DNA of 46,825 nucleotides from a bacterium (GTDB taxonomy: Bacteria; Patescibacteriota; Minisyncoccia; Phycocordibacterales; UBA2100), in assembly GCA_030648265.1 (NCBI GenBank), contig JAUSHX010000030.1, forward strand, positions 1-46,825. Reading direction: 5' to 3'. Shown here one piece after another: positions 36,361 through 41,597 of the stretch; within the stretch, counting starts at the first letter, position 1; the number at the start of each line of letters is the position of its first letter. The notes below the pieces were generated by a model, which saw only the letters and a program-made list of their open reading frames with translations, searched no databases and was not told where the DNA came from. The position numbers were made by a program, and so were the translations under genes.

Positions 36361-38062
36361 ATTCGCGCGCCGCGCTCGCCTGCTTTCTTTTTTGTTTATT
36401 CTGGGCGCGCTTTTGCTCGTTGTTCGTTTATATTTTGTTCAAATTGTGAACGGCGAAGCGTACGAGCGCGATGCTCTCGGACAATACGTGGCACCGTCGT
36501 CCGAAATGAACGATCGCGGCGATATATTCTTTCAAAAGAAAGATAATGGCCTCGTCGTGGCGGCTGTCATGCAAACGGGCTGGATTGTCGCTATCCAGCC
36601 GAAGACAATTGAAAGCGCCGACAGCATATACGCGAAATTGAGCGGTGTTATCGCTCTAGACAAAGTAAAGTTCTATGAGAGTGCGGCAAAGGCGGACGAT
36701 CCGTACGAGGAAGTGGCGTTCCGCGTTATGGATAAAGATGCGGCATTGATTCGGAACCTGCGCATACCTGGAGTCTTGCTCGCGCAAGATAAGTGGCGAT
36801 TGTACCCTGCCGGAGCGCTTGCCGCTCACACGATAGGTTTTGTGGGGTTTCAGGGAAGCCAGAAAGTCGGCGTGTACGGCCTTGAGCGTTATTGGAACGA
36901 TACCCTGACGAAGACCGTGTCCGGCCTATACGTCAATCCATTCGCGGAGATATTTACCAATGTTGGCACTCTCCTCGCTAGCGACCCGAGGAAAGAGGAG
37001 GGGGATATTGTGACCTCAATAGAGCCTATTGTTGAACAACGGCTAGAAGAGACTCTTGACTCCGTTATGAATGCGTACGAGCCGAAAATCGCGGGAGGTA
37101 TCATTATGAATCCGCGGACCGGTGAAATAATCGCGTTAGCGGCACGCCCTGGTTTCAATCCTAATACGTATGGCGCCGTATCAAATCCGTCCGTTTTCGG
37201 AAATCCTCTGGTGGATAATATTTACGAAATGGGCTCCATCATGAAACCCTTAACGCTCTCTGCGGCTCTGGACACCGGGGCGATAACCCCGGACACGACG
37301 TACGATGACCAGGGATTCGTCATGAAAAGCGGGAAAAAGATATCAAACTTTGACTTCAAGGGGCGCGGGGTTGTAAACATGCAGACCGTATTGAATGAAT
37401 CCTTAAATACGGGCGCAGTGTTTGCGGTAGATACAATGGGGCACGATGTGTTTGCAAAGTATGTGCATGCGTACGGTCTTGGAGAGGAAACCGGAGTAGA
37501 TCTTCCTAACGAAGCTGTCGGCCATGTTGGCGCAATTGATAAAGGTGCTGATGTGGACTATGCATCCGCTTCATTCGGGCAGGGAATTGCGGTAACGCCG
37601 ATAGAGATGGTGCGCGCGCTTGCCGTGCTCGCAAACGGCGGCCGTTTACCGGAGCCGCACGTTGTCACAGGGGTGCGTCATAAAACCGGGATAGTCAGAA
37701 AAGTGGCGCTAGCGGATCAGAAGCAAATTCTCAAGCCAGAAACTGCCGAAACCATGTCAACAATGCTTACGACCGTATATGACAAGGCGCTATTGGGGGG
37801 AATTTTGAAACAGGAGCACTATTCTATCGCCGCGAAAACGGGAACCGCTCAAATCGCCATTCCGGGCGGAGGAGGGTACTATGGCGACAGGTTCCTGCAC
37901 TCGTTTTTTGGGTACTTCCCGTCGCACGACCCCAAATTCATCGTATTTCTTTTTGCGGTTGAACCGCAGAAAGAGGCGTATGCCTCGCACACGCTGGCGA
38001 AGCCGTTCCTTGAAATCACCAAGTTCCTGATAAATTATTACAACATCCCGCCGGATCGTTGA
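36350..38062 (+). CDS. ftsI: division-specific penicillin-binding protein (FtsI/PBP3)
   Basis: 570 residues. Septal class B transpeptidase. Start ATG 36350 ('MKSRFARRARLLSFLFILGALLLVVRLYFVQI') gives the single membrane anchor; longer frames overlap ftsL too far. Catalytic motifs are SxxK in 'MGSIMKPLTL' (Ser296), SxN in 'NESLNTGAVF' (Ser351) and KTG in 'AAKTGTAQIA' (Lys496). There is no PASTA domain. It is the last gene of mraZ-rsmH-ftsL-ftsI; no mur genes follow, so the cluster is truncated compared with classical dcw. Confidence 0.94.
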   Translation: MKSRFARRARLLSFLFILGALLLVVRLYFVQIVNGEAYERDALGQYVAPSSEMNDRGDIFFQKKDNGLVVAAVMQTGWIVAIQPKTIESADSIYAKLSGVIALDKVKFYESAAKADDPYEEVAFRVMDKDAALIRNLRIPGVLLAQDKWRLYPAGALAAHTIGFVGFQGSQKVGVYGLERYWNDTLTKTVSGLYVNPFAEIFTNVGTLLASDPRKEEGDIVTSIEPIVEQRLEETLDSVMNAYEPKIAGGIIMNPRTGEIIALAARPGFNPNTYGAVSNPSVFGNPLVDNIYEMGSIMKPLTLSAALDTGAITPDTTYDDQGFVMKSGKKISNFDFKGRGVVNMQTVLNESLNTGAVFAVDTMGHDVFAKYVHAYGLGEETGVDLPNEAVGHVGAIDKGADVDYASASFGQGIAVTPIEMVRALAVLANGGRLPEPHVVTGVRHKTGIVRKVALADQKQILKPETAETMSTMLTTVYDKALLGGILKQEHYSIAAKTGTAQIAIPGGGGYYGDRFLHSFFGYFPSHDPKFIVFLFAVEPQKEAYASHTLAKPFLEITKFLINYYNIPPDR

Positions 38063-38085
38063 TCGGTGGGGAAGGTGCTTGGTGC

Positions 38086-38094
38086 TTATCCACA
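38086..38094 (+). promoter_or_regulatory. isolated DnaA-box-like sequence
   Basis: TTATCCACA, a perfect DnaA box, just upstream of the wHTH-3 palindrome. A single box may be chance. Confidence 0.3.
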
Positions 38095-38098
38095 TCCA

Positions 38099-38134
38099 GA
38101 GTATTCTCGTATTCTTAAGAATATGAGAGTATGT
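38099..38134. promoter_or_regulatory. palindromic operator candidate upstream of wHTH-3
   Basis: Arms TATTCTCGTATTCTT (38102-38116) and AAGAATATGAGAGTA (38117-38131), 13 of 15 pairs. The surrounding 36 bp are identical to 38467-38502 downstream of the gene. It runs into the first start codon at 38131. Confidence 0.7.
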
Positions 38135-38439
38135 GGGTGATGAGTGAAGAGAGCACGAAAAAGAAAAAGGGACCGAAAAAGCTGGAACGGCATTTTAAGG
38201 GCATCTCCAATCATTGGCGAATACAAATACTGCTTCTTGTCGCAGATAATTCGGGCATCACGCTCAACGACATAGCCGATGCCGTCAAAGGGAACATGAA
38301 GACCATATCCGAGCACACGCGACGTCTTATGCTAGCGGGGCTGATAGAGAAGAACTATGCTGGACTGTCTGTTGAACACAACCTAACGCCGTACGGCCGG
38401 CAGTTTGTTTCTTTCATAAATACATTCTCAAATTCTTAA
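38131..38439 (+). CDS. small winged-helix regulator, cassette member 3
   Basis: 102 residues (99 from ATG 38140). Basic N-terminus (TKKKKGPKK) then a winged helix: 'RHFKGISNHWRIQILLLVADNSGITLNDIADAVKGNMKTISEHTRRLMLAGLIEKNYAGLSVEHNLTPYGRQFV'. It is the closest paralogue of the 8059 protein (shared KGxxNHxRxxIL, LTPxG). A palindrome overlaps its start, another (38424-38452) has the TAA stop at its centre, and a third, identical to the first, lies 28 nt beyond the stop. Autoregulation is likely; the signal is unknown. Confidence 0.8.
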   Translation: MWVMSEESTKKKKGPKKLERHFKGISNHWRIQILLLVADNSGITLNDIADAVKGNMKTISEHTRRLMLAGLIEKNYAGLSVEHNLTPYGRQFVSFINTFSNS

Positions 38440-38452
38440 GAAATACGAGAAT
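38424..38452. repeat. palindrome over the wHTH-3 stop codon
   Basis: ATTCTCAAATTCTT (38424-38437) facing AAGAAATACGAGAAT with one-base slip. The central TTAA supplies the stop codon. Degenerate copy of the flanking palindromes. Confidence 0.6.
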
Positions 38453-38466
38453 TTTGTAGCGATAAA

Positions 38467-38502
38467 GAGTATTCTCGTATTCTTAAGAATATGAGAGTAT
38501 GT
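38467..38502. repeat. identical downstream copy of the wHTH-3 palindrome
   Basis: 36 bp identical to 38099-38134. The wHTH-3 gene is therefore flanked by perfect direct repeats that are each palindromic. Confidence 0.75.
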
Positions 38503-38600
38503 AAAAAAGTGCGAAGGTATGGAGGTTGGGATTTAGAAAGTAAAAGAGGTGGATAGTGGAATAACTTTGGTTTTTTCGGTATTATCTCGCGTGTAGGCAG

Positions 38601-38665
38601 GCCCATCGGTAAATGATAGGCACCTGCAGAGACGGGCTTACCGTTCGTGGTAAGCACCTGTAGAC
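38601..38665 (-). repeat. two inverted GTCTACAGGTGC-type hairpin repeats before tRNA-Glu
   Basis: Minus-strand units: 38636-38665 (GTCTACAGGTGC, then hairpin GCTTACC/GGTAAGC) and 38601-38634 (GCAGGTGCC plus hairpin). Related to 10895-10987 and 13651-13682. The first unit abuts the tRNA-Glu 5' end. Confidence 0.55.
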
Positions 38666-38737
38666 GGCCTCATCGTCTAACGGTTAGGACGAAAGCTTCT
38701 CAAGCTTTAAATCGGAGTTCGATTCTCCGTGAGGTCA
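38666..38737 (+). tRNA. tRNA-Glu (CUC)
   Basis: Acceptor GGCCTCA/TGAGGTC (one G-U), D arm GTC/GAC, anticodon stem AAAGC/GCTTT with loop TTCTCAA (anticodon CTC), T arm CGGAG-TTCGATT-CTCCG. Confidence 0.92.
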
Positions 38738-38770
38738 CAGGATACTAATTGTCATGTCCTTATAAAGAGT

Positions 38771-38776
38771 TATACT
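38771..38776 (+). promoter_or_regulatory. -10 upstream of the 38785 leader ORF
   Basis: TATACT, 8 nt before the ATG at 38785; near-leaderless transcription predicted. Confidence 0.45.
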
Positions 38777-38784
38777 GTGCGCAT

Positions 38785-38901
38785 ATGAATCCCGTTAGAA
38801 ATCGCGGACGACGGGTTCAGGTATATTTCATGATGGTCAGTATTATTAATTTTAATAAAATAGACGCGAAACGTTATTATGTTTCCGCGTCCTATTTCTA
38901 A
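38785..38901 (+). CDS. possible 38-residue leader peptide before the DUF5652 gene
   Basis: MNPVRNRGRRVQVYFMMVSI..., ending 4 nt before the DUF5652 ATG at 38906. It lies almost wholly between the arms of a 14-bp inverted repeat (38789-38802 with 38894-38907). A -10 ends 8 nt before its ATG, so ribosomes would meet this frame first. The layout parallels the 34-residue frame before argJ. No homology recognised; may be non-functional. Confidence 0.35.
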   Translation: MNPVRNRGRRVQVYFMMVSIINFNKIDAKRYYVSASYF

Positions 38902-38907
38902 CGGGAT
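38789..38907 (+). repeat. 14-bp perfect inverted repeat masking a start codon
   Basis: ATCCCGTTAGAAAT (38789-38802) is complementary to 38894-38907; 91-nt loop. The right arm includes the A and U of the DUF5652 ATG, so the hairpin would hide that start. Confidence 0.65.
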
Positions 38908-39166
38908 GAACTACTTCAATTTTATGAGTCCTGGGTACGGTTTTGACATGAGCTTTCTTTCGTATGTTTTTCCCTCGATTATTTTGTTCGTTGTGTGGTC
39001 AGTATTTTGGAAGGGAATTGCGCTGTGGCATTCGGCAAAGCGCGGAGAAAAGTGGTGGTTCGTTGCTCTCTTGGTCATTAATACCATCGGTCTTTTGGAA
39101 ATCTTTTATATTTTCTTCGTGGCAAAAGTCAAAGCCTCCGAATTGTTTGACGGGATTTCTAAATAG
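38906..39166 (+). CDS. DUF5652-like small membrane protein
   Basis: 86 residues from ATG 38906 (an ATG at 38879 adds nine). Two membrane helices: 'FPSIILFVVWSVFWKGIALWHSAKRGEKWWF' and 'VALLVINTIGLLEIFYIFFVAK'. The pattern W-x-x-x-WKG-x-ALW...KxWF...NTxGxLEIxYIF is the DUF5652 signature frequent in Patescibacteria. Role unknown, presumably in the cytoplasmic membrane. The start codon is within a 14-bp hairpin arm, so expression may be controlled by translation of the upstream frame. Confidence 0.75.
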   Translation: MNYFNFMSPGYGFDMSFLSYVFPSIILFVVWSVFWKGIALWHSAKRGEKWWFVALLVINTIGLLEIFYIFFVAKVKASELFDGISK

Positions 39167-39252
39167 AGTCTGTTTCCAAGTTTTCATTGCGAACAAGCCC
39201 CACTCCTGTTACATTCTCTGAAAGTGGGTCCATCCCGCTTAGCTTTCCGCCC

Positions 39253-39302
39253 GTAGCCACGACGTTGTCAGTCGGGGTCCCGATTAAAGCATCGGGACTC
39301 AG
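39253..39302 (-). repeat. dispersed double-hairpin repeat, copy B
   Basis: Reverse complement aligns with 29909-29957. Contains GTCCCGAT-6 nt-ATCGGGAC and the GCCACGACG/CGTCGTGG part. Lies between the DUF5652 gene and tRNA-Lys. Confidence 0.65.
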
Positions 39303-39362
39303 CTGATCCGGAATATTGTGGTTTGTGGCTTGTGTTGTATTCTTTAATTAGTGTGTTTCCAT

Positions 39363-39436
39363 CCGCCCGTAGCTCAGCTGGTTAGAGCGATCGCCTCTTA
39401 AGCGAAAGGTCCCTGGTTCGAATCCAGGCGGGCGGA
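39363..39436 (+). tRNA. tRNA-Lys (CUU)
   Basis: Acceptor CCGCCCG/CGGGCGG, D stem GCTC/GAGC, anticodon loop CTCTTAA (anticodon CTT) on a TCGC/GCGA stem with an A-A mismatch at its base, T arm CCTGG-TTCGAAT-CCAGG. Confidence 0.9.
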
Positions 39437-39472
39437 CAAAGGTGCAGAAAAAGCGCCTATATGGGTAGGTGG

Positions 39473-39499
39473 CCCTCCTCCGCTAAAGCTACGAAGGGC
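39473..39499 (+). repeat. repeat shared with the argJ insertion
   Basis: CCCTCCTCCGC then GCTACGAAGGGC; matches 5077-5105 in argJ. It follows GGGTAGGTGGC (39463-39473), identical to the first 11 nt of the tRNA-Leu at 39667. Confidence 0.55.
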
Positions 39500-39510
39500 A
39501 AAGCGGGAAT

Positions 39511-39540
39511 TCCAGTAGTACAGCAAAGCTGACTACTGGA
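39511..39540 (+). repeat. strong hairpin upstream of the split tRNA-Leu
   Basis: TCCAGTAGT (39511-39519) and its complement (39532-39540) with an inner CAGC/GCTG stem. Function unknown. Confidence 0.5.
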
Positions 39541-39569
39541 CAGGTTGGTATACGAGTTCTGTTCAAAGT

Positions 39570-39587
39570 GCTGGGGTGGCGAAATTG
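39570..39587 (+). tRNA. tRNA-Leu (UAG) 5' part, interrupted in the D-loop
   Basis: GCTGGGGTGGCGAAATTG: acceptor strand GCTGGGG and the 5' half of the D arm. It continues at 39832. Acceptor pairing with CCCCAGC (39888-39894) is perfect, and joining the parts gives D-loop AAATTGGTAA, as in the intact tRNA-Leu nearby. Confidence 0.75.
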
Positions 39588-39831
39588 TCCCGAAACATAC
39601 AGAGCGCGAAGCGCGACAATATGTTTCGCGATCCCGTTTGTTTGCGAGTGTATAATCAACCATCAAGGGTAGGTGGCGTAATTGGTAGCCGCGCTAGCCT
39701 TAGGAGCTAGTCCCGAAAGGGGTGCGAGTTCGAGTCTCGCCCTACCCACAACGGTGTTTTGATCAGTCGCCCTCTGTATAACGGGATCAACGAAACTGTA
39801 ATACTCGCTACGCTCGCAAACAGTTTCGGGA
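39588..39831 (+). mobile_element. 244-bp insertion in tRNA-Leu with 9-bp terminal inverted repeats
   Basis: Begins TCCCGAAAC and ends GTTTCGGGA, exact complements that coincide with the exon junctions. Inside are a CGAAACATA/TATGTTTCG hairpin near the left end, a second tRNA-Leu(UAG) at 39667-39748 and a GAAACTGT/ACAGTTTC hairpin near the right end. It could be an intron or an insertion element; no group I signature is seen. Confidence 0.6.
39667..39748 (+). tRNA. tRNA-Leu (UAG), intact, inside the insertion
   Basis: Class II tRNA: acceptor GGGTAGG/CCTACCC, anticodon stem CTAGC/GCTAG with loop CTTAGGA (anticodon TAG), variable arm TCCCGAAAGGGG, T arm GCGAG-TTCGAGT-CTCGC. TATAAT (39651-39656, in GTGTATAATC) lies 10 nt upstream. 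Confidence 0.92.
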
Positions 39832-39895
39832 GTAACGCGCGTGGCTTAGGACCACGTGGAGCAATCCATTGGAGGTTCGAGTCCTCTCCCCAGCA
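39832..39895 (+). tRNA. tRNA-Leu (UAG) 3' part of the interrupted gene
   Basis: GTAACGC completes the D arm; anticodon stem CGTGG/CCACG with loop CTTAGGA (anticodon TAG); variable arm TGGAGCAATCCA; T arm GGAGG-TTCGAGT-CCTCT; acceptor CCCCAGC plus A. All arms are intact, so the gene would be functional if the insertion is removed from the RNA. Confidence 0.75.
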
Positions 39896-39931
39896 CTTTG
39901 AACGGAGCAGACACTGTTAGGGTCAATGTGA

Positions 39932-39937
39932 TACACT
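39932..39937 (+). promoter_or_regulatory. extended -10 of the pilin-like gene
   Basis: TGATACACT: TGn plus TACACT, 7 nt before the ATG at 39945. Confidence 0.55.
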
Positions 39938-39944
39938 ATTTTTT

Positions 39945-40373
39945 ATGACGGTCAGATACGCTAGAAATCTTGCGGTTGTTGCGTTGGCTATTATTGTGAT
40001 TGCTCCGACGCTGGTGTTTGGCGCTGTACCGGGCCCCATCGTTAACTGCAGCGGTGCTCTCCCAGGCACTACCGTTGACGGCAAAACACAGGCGGCGTGT
40101 ACGGTCTGCGATATCGCAAAAACCGCGCAGAATGTTCTGAACACTGCTATCTACATTGCGGTATTTCTTTCTGCGATACTTTTTGCGTATGCGGGAATTA
40201 TCTATGTAACAAATATTGCCAATCACGGAGAGATAACAAAGGCGAAAAACATTTTCTCTAATGTACTTATCGGCCTTGTTATTATTCTTGCGTCGTGGTT
40301 GGTTATAGACACCCTCATGAAGATTCTGGTCAATGAAAAAGCGATTATAGGACCTTGGCATCAGGTGTGTTAG
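39945..40373 (+). CDS. TrbC/VirB2-like pilin or two-helix membrane protein
   Basis: 142 residues. A signal peptide ('VALAIIVIAPTLVFGA') is followed by a short Cys-containing region ('VNCSGALPG', 'QAACTVCDIAKTAQNVL') and two membrane helices ('TAIYIAVFLSAILFAYAGIIYV', 'IFSNVLIGLVIILASWLVIDTLM'). The helix-loop-helix with 'TNIANHGEITKAKNIF' between is the pattern of VirB2/TrbC family proteins widespread in Patescibacteria. No other type IV secretion genes are near, so pilus function is not shown. The next gene starts inside its last codons. Confidence 0.65.
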   Translation: MTVRYARNLAVVALAIIVIAPTLVFGAVPGPIVNCSGALPGTTVDGKTQAACTVCDIAKTAQNVLNTAIYIAVFLSAILFAYAGIIYVTNIANHGEITKAKNIFSNVLIGLVIILASWLVIDTLMKILVNEKAIIGPWHQVC

Positions 40374-41521
40374 ATATTACGTCACTGGTAGAGCGGGCTG
40401 TCAGAGAGAGGGTATTTCCCGGATGTGTAATCGGGGTTGTGAAAAAAAGCGGCCTGCGGGAAATTCTACCGTTCGGACATTTTACGTACGAGGATTCTCC
40501 AGCCGTTGAAGCGGATTCAATTTACGACATCGCGTCAATAACAAAATCTATTCCCACGACGTCGCTCGCTCTCATGTTCATAGACAAGGGACAGCTAAAG
40601 CTAGCCGATAAACTCATTGACTATGTTCCGGAATACCGCTCCTCATATCGCGAGATGGTAACAATTAAGCACCTGCTGACCTACACCGTGGGCGGCCCGC
40701 AACTTTCTTTACTGAAAGATAGAACGCCTGCCGAGATTCTTTTATCGGCATATTCGCACGAATTAGCCCATAAAGATTCCTCGGAGCAAACACCGAAGAA
40801 TCTGTGTTGCGTCTTCACTCGGACGAAGTGTGAGCAAGCCCCCACTTCGCTCCTCGCTAGCCGCAATAAGCCGGGGACCGTTTTTGCATACTCTAATGTG
40901 CCGGCGTTGTTTCTTGGGCTCGTTGTTGAAATGGTTGGGGGAAACACGCTGGACAAATTGGCGCAAGAATATTTCTTCGACTCACTGAAAATGGATAACA
41001 CGACATTTTTCCCACGGCACAATAGTGCAATATATCGCACTATTGTGCCCACAGAGATTGGGAAGCATGAAGAGGTTCGCGGAATTGTCCATGATGAGAG
41101 CGCGCGCGTTTTTGCGAAAGCCGGAAGAGTCGTCGGGCACGCAGGTCTCTTTTCAACAGTGCCGGACATACTGAATTTTATGGAAATGCTTTTGCATGAG
41201 GGCGAATTCAAGGGCAGGCGTTATCTTTCGCCTGAAATAATCAGAGAAATGTCTACAAATCAAATACCTGAATTAGCCGAAAGCACCGGCCTCGGCTGGG
41301 AGCTCAATCAGCCGTTCATGGGTACATATGCCGGTGCGCACACATTCGGGAAAACGGGCTTTACAGGGACCAGTTGCGTGTGTGATATAGAAAAGGGCGT
41401 GGCGCTCGTCATACTATCCAATCGCACCTATCCTGCGCGCCCCAAGGATAGAAGCACGATAGATGCGTTTCGTGCGGATATTGCCGATATCATTCTCGCC
41501 CCAACATCAACTTGGGGGTGA
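40355..41521 (+). CDS. class C beta-lactamase-related serine hydrolase
   Basis: Up to 388 residues from TTG 40355; a GTG at 40367 overlapping the previous stop is an equal candidate. Serine beta-lactamase/esterase fold: 'SIYDIASITKSIPTTSLALMF' holds SxxK (Ser-Ile-Thr-Lys), 'FAYSNVPALFLGLVVE' holds YxN, and 'HTFGKTGFTGTS' the KTG-like box. 'GHAGLFSTVPDILNFMEMLL' is also typical. Without a signal peptide it is probably cytosolic. Residues after 'AEILLSAYSH' include a ~35-residue segment (40743-40870) not seen in the family that contains palindromic DNA. Substrate unknown. Confidence 0.85.
   Translation: MASGVLDITSLVERAVRERVFPGCVIGVVKKSGLREILPFGHFTYEDSPAVEADSIYDIASITKSIPTTSLALMFIDKGQLKLADKLIDYVPEYRSSYREMVTIKHLLTYTVGGPQLSLLKDRTPAEILLSAYSHELAHKDSSEQTPKNLCCVFTRTKCEQAPTSLLASRNKPGTVFAYSNVPALFLGLVVEMVGGNTLDKLAQEYFFDSLKMDNTTFFPRHNSAIYRTIVPTEIGKHEEVRGIVHDESARVFAKAGRVVGHAGLFSTVPDILNFMEMLLHEGEFKGRRYLSPEIIREMSTNQIPELAESTGLGWELNQPFMGTYAGAHTFGKTGFTGTSCVCDIEKGVALVILSNRTYPARPKDRSTIDAFRADIADIILAPTSTWG
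40743..40772. repeat. wHTH-2-type palindrome inside the hydrolase gene
   Basis: TATCGGCATATTCG, centre CA, CGAATTAGCCCATA; matches the palindromes at 31059 and 31425. Read in frame as part of the non-family segment. Confidence 0.5.
41016..41049. repeat. 13-bp inverted repeat inside the hydrolase gene
   Basis: GGCACAATAGTGC (41016-41028), 8-nt loop, exact complement at 41037-41049. Encodes HNSAIYRTIV in a surface loop before 'PTE'. Confidence 0.6.
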
Positions 41522-41534
41522 AACCCCCAAGTTG
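41508..41534 (+). terminator. hairpin over the hydrolase stop codon
   Basis: CAACTTGGGGG (41508-41518), loop TGAAA holding the stop, CCCCCAAGTTG (41524-41534). No U-run directly after; may define the 3' end. Confidence 0.5.
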
Positions 41535-41585
41535 ACCGCCAAGTTGATGCCATCGGGTTTTGTTAAGTTTTCTGCGCAAATGTGA

Positions 41586-41591
41586 TAGATT
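41586..41591 (+). promoter_or_regulatory. extended -10 of glmS
   Basis: TGATAGATT: TGn plus TAGATT, 6 nt before the ATG at 41598. Confidence 0.55.
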
Positions 41592-41597
41592 GCGGGT

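Noticed and set aside
39463-39473. Remnant 5' end of a further tRNA-Leu
   Set aside because: Only 11 nt match the tRNA-Leu at 39667 and no other tRNA parts follow; mentioned only with the adjacent repeat.
39588-39831. Group I intron in tRNA-Leu
   Set aside because: Insertion is in the D-loop, the 5' exon does not end in U, the insert does not end in G, and P/Q/R/S-like core motifs are not visible; it also contains a tRNA.
41535-41597. glmS ribozyme
   Set aside because: The -10 lies six bases before the ATG, leaving no leader.
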